This document shows, in pieces, positions 61,162 to 64,000 of a stretch of DNA of 64,000 nucleotides. Location: contig JAHREC010000011.1 in the NCBI GenBank assembly GCA_020081605.1, positions 2,108,001-2,172,000 of the forward strand. The letters run 5' to 3'. The notes under the pieces are model-generated. The model saw only the letters and a program-made list of their open reading frames with translations. It made no database searches and was not told the origin of the DNA. This DNA is from Albifimbria verrucaria (lineage: Eukaryota > Ascomycota > Sordariomycetes > Hypocreales > Stachybotryaceae). Position 1 is the first letter of the stretch, and each line of letters begins with the position of its first letter. Position numbers and translations under genes: made by a program.

Positions 61162-63937
61162 ATGACAGCGCGCATGGACTTCACAGACCGGGCGCAGAAG
61201 GCTGTTGAGGACGCCATGGCCCTGGCCGAGCAGTACGCCCACCCACAGCTCGTCCCAGTACACCTCGCCGTTTCATTATTAGATCCTCCCATGGACCAAT
61301 CGAAGGATCAACAACATGCACCTGCCGGCACGAACACATCCTTGTTCCGACAGGTTATCGAGAGGGCCCACGGCGACCCTCAGCTCTTCGACCGCGCTCT
61401 CAAGAAGACGCTTGTCCGCCTTCCCAGCCAGGACCCCCACCAGAGAATGTCTCATTAGCACCCAGCTTCCACAATGTCTTGCGAAAGGCGATGGAGCTGC
61501 AGAAGGTCCAAAAGGACTCCTACATCGGCGTGGACCACTTGATCACCGCCCTCGCCGATGAAACCAGCATCCAGACTGCTCTGAGGGAGTCCAACATCCC
61601 CAAGCCTAAGCTGGTCCAGGATGCCGTCCAGGCTATCCGTGGAACCAAACGGGTCGACAGCAAGACTGCCGACACCGAGCAGGAGAACGAGAACCTCGCC
61701 AAGTTCACCATTGACATGACCGCCATGGCTCGGGACAAGAAGATTGATCCTGTCATCGGTCGTGAGGAAGAAATCCGCCGTGTGGTGCGAATTCTTTCGC
61801 GTCGAACAAAGAACAACCCCGTACTTATCGGTGAGCCTGGTGTTGGTAAGACTACCGTCGTTGAGGGTCTTGCCCAACGAATCGTGAACCGAGATGTTCC
61901 TGACAATCTGAAGCAATGTCGTCTCCTGTCTCTTGATGTGGGTGCTCTTGTTGCTGGCAGCAAGTACCGAGGTGAATTCGAGGAGAGAATGAAGGGTGTT
62001 TTGAAGGAGATTGAAGAGTCCAAGGACATGATTGTTCTCTTCGTTGATGAGATCCATCTTCTGATGGGTGCTGGCTCTTCCGGTGAGGGCGGTATGGACG
62101 CCGCTAACCTGCTGAAGCCTATGCTTGCCTGAGGTCAGCTGCACTGCATTGGTGCTACGACCTTGGCTGAGTATCGGAAGTACGTTGAGAAGGATGCTGC
62201 GTTCGAGCGTCGATTCCAGCAGGTTATCGTTAAGGAGCCCACCATTACCGAGACCATCTCTATTCTTCGAGGTCTCAAGGAGAGATACGACAGACATCAC
62301 CGTGTCACCATCCTCGACAGCGCTCTTGTCGCGGCTGCCAACCTGGCCGCGCGATACCTCACTTCCCGACGAATGCCTGACTCTGCCATCGATTTGGTAG
62401 ATGAGGCTGCCGCCGCGGTGAGAGTTGCACGTGAATCTCAACCAGAAATTATCGACTCCTGGAGCGCAAGCACAGACAGTTGATGATTGAGATCGCTGCA
62501 CTGGAGAAGGAAAAGGACGAAGCCTCCCAGACCCGTCTCCAGCAAGCAAGGAAGGACGCAAAGAATGTCGAGGAGGAGCTTGAGCCTCTGCGAGAGAAAT
62601 ATCAGAGCGAAATCAAGCGAGGTGAAGAGATTCACATTGCCAAGGTCAAGCTCGACGACTTGGAGAAGCGTCTGGAGGATGCAATGAATATGGGTGACCA
62701 CGCCAAGGCTGCGGATCTGAAGTATGGTGCCATTCCTGAACAGGAGGCAGTCATCAAGGAGCTCGAAGCCAAGAAGGCCGCCGCAGATGCAGCTCTGAAT
62801 GCCACTGGTGCTGACCTCGGTGGATCCATGGTCACTGACATCGTCACGGCCGACCACATCAACGAAATCGTTGCCCGCTGGACCGGTATTCCGGTCACGC
62901 GGCTCCGAACTTCGGAGAAGGAGAAGCTTGTTCAAATGGAAAAGGGACTTGGCAAGATTGTTGTTGGCCAGAAGGAGGCCGTGCAATCTGTATCTAATGC
63001 CATTCGTCTCCAACGTTCCGGCCTCAGCAACCCCAACCAGCCACCAAGCTTCCTCTTCTGCGGTCCCTCTGGAACAGGTAAGACTCTGCTCACCAAGGCG
63101 CTGGCAGAGTTCCTATTCGATGACCCGAAGGCCATGATCCGTTTCGATATGTCCGAATACCAAGAACGCCACGCATTGAGCCGCATGATCGGTGCACCTC
63201 CCGGTTATGTTGGACATGATGCTGGTGGACAGCTTACCGAGGCCCTGCGCCGAAAGCCTTTCTCGATCCTCCTCTTCGATGAGGTTGAGAAGGCTGCCAA
63301 GGAAGTCCTGACTGTCCTCCTCCAGCTTATGGACGATGGTCGAATCACTGATGGCCAAGGCAGAGTCGTCGATGCGAAGAACTGCATCGTTGTCATGACG
63401 TCTAACTTGGGTGCTGAGTACCTCACAAGACCTGGAGCCAAAGAAGGCAAGGTTGATTCTGCCACCCGAGAGCTTGTCATGAATGCCCTTCGAAACTACT
63501 TCCTCCCTGAGTTCCTCAACCGTATTAACTCAGTCGTCATCTTCAACCGCTTGACCAGGAAGGAGATTCGCAAGATTGTTGACTTGCGAATTAGCGAAAT
63601 TCAGAAACGACTGGAGGATAATGGACGCAAGATTCACATTGATGTATCTGAAGAAGCCAAGGATTATCTTGGAGCATCTGGATACTCGCCCGCATACGGT
63701 GCCAGACCATTGGCTCGACTCATTGAGAAGGAGGTCCTCAACAAGCTTGCCATTCTCATTTTGCGCAACAACGTTCGCGATGGCGAGACCGCAAGAGTCG
63801 AACTGGACGATGGACGCATCGTTGTATTGGCAAACCACCCTGACAGCGAAATGGGTGAGGATCTGGACATGGATGATGAGGAGGATGCACTCGACGAAGT
63901 TGTGGGAGATACTATGGAGGAGGATTTCTATGATTAA
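61162..63937 (+). CDS. HSP104: Hsp104/ClpB protein disaggregase
   Basis: A hexameric AAA+ disaggregase that rescues aggregated proteins after heat stress. Intronless, 925 aa after correction. Domain order: Clp N domain ([23 protein letters not shown] ...), NBD1 with Walker [10 protein letters not shown] (about residue 224) and Walker [11 protein letters not shown], the coiled-coil middle domain ([16 protein letters not shown] ... [10 protein letters not shown]), and NBD2 with Walker [10 protein letters not shown] (about 633), Walker [11 protein letters not shown] and sensor [10 protein letters not shown]. The acidic tail ends EEDFYD. Interruptions: one C missing in the run at 61434-61438, one C missing at 62458-62459, and an in-frame TGA at 62130-62132 where the family has Arg ([16 protein letters not shown]). 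A 368-codon antisense frame over this gene is a shadow. Confidence 0.95.
62130..62132 (+). other. In-frame TGA in HSP104 at a conserved Arg codon
   Basis: The reading frame is the same on both sides ([26 protein letters not shown]), so this is a substitution, most simply CGA to TGA, not an indel. Confidence 0.85.
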
Positions 63938-64000
63938 GAAATTGTGGGGAATAATATGAATGGATGATTCACGAAGAATACATGGCGTTCAGGTTTTGGG

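Noticed and set aside
61455..62561. 368-codon minus-strand frame over HSP104
   Set aside because: It is antisense to a certain gene, has no family resemblance, and is a by-product of codon bias in a conserved coding region.

Overview
The window is nuclear DNA from a filamentous ascomycete, most likely a sordariomycete and probably of the Hypocreales. The basis is short GT-AG introns (mostly 42-136 bp, often with CTAAC/CTGAC-like branch points), pyrimidine-rich promoters, scattered TAGGTA motifs, and 24 protein genes whose family features look like Pezizomycotina versions. I recognise no virus, transposon, CRISPR array, tRNA or rRNA. Placement below class level is an impression only.

Layout: 1-471 end of a Rab5-type GTPase; 1234-4171 RING/RGG/RS protein; 5816-7296 (-) GT31-like galactosyltransferase; 9405-12527 (-) PI 4-kinase Pik1; 13964-14853 (-) NC2-alpha/Bur6; 16720-18197 (-) HSL-type esterase; 18969-19705 DUF3605 protein; 19745-20241 (-) SND2/TMEM208 homologue; 21155-23704 APC3/Cdc27; 24887-25372 histone H4; 25651-26250 (-) TRAPP subunit Trs20; 26665-27101 mitoribosomal MrpL31; 27436-28104 (-) cap-binding Cbc2; 28728-31424 nucleoporin Nup82; 32816-34010 unknown protein; 35702-36597 (-) EBP/EXPERA sterol isomerase-like; 37766-40555 secreted calcineurin-like phosphoesterase; 41183-43164 (-) fungal transcription-factor-like protein; 43165-48794 a 5.6-kb gene-poor stretch; 48795-49368 (-) gamma-glutamylcyclotransferase-like; 50076-52865 (-) Ste11 MAPKKK; 55897-57118 prephenate dehydratase; 58191-59429 sulfotransferase-like P-loop protein; 59761-60569 (-) Mhr1/mL67; 61162-63937 Hsp104.

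The genes are mostly unrelated housekeeping functions: trafficking, lipid signalling, cell cycle, chromatin, nuclear pore, mRNA cap binding, mitochondrial translation, MAPK signalling, phenylalanine synthesis and protein disaggregation. There are no operons or metabolic cluster. Several genes are head-to-head pairs (esterase/DUF3605, SND2/APC3, TRS20/MRPL31, CBC2/NUP82, EBP/phosphoesterase, STE11/PHA2, MHR1/HSP104) and could share promoters.

The strongest window-wide signal is damage to reading frames. Nineteen of the 24 genes need frame corrections, 34 in all. Thirty-three fit one missing base, usually in a short C or G run, and one fits two missing bases. Once corrected, every complete coding length I could total is an exact multiple of three. 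Three further in-frame stops (4055, 43013, 62130) look like C-to-T changes on the coding strand. Because the genes include essential single-copy families, I read this as an under-polished long-read consensus rather than a region of pseudogenes. Protein lengths given for interrupted genes assume the missing bases are restored.
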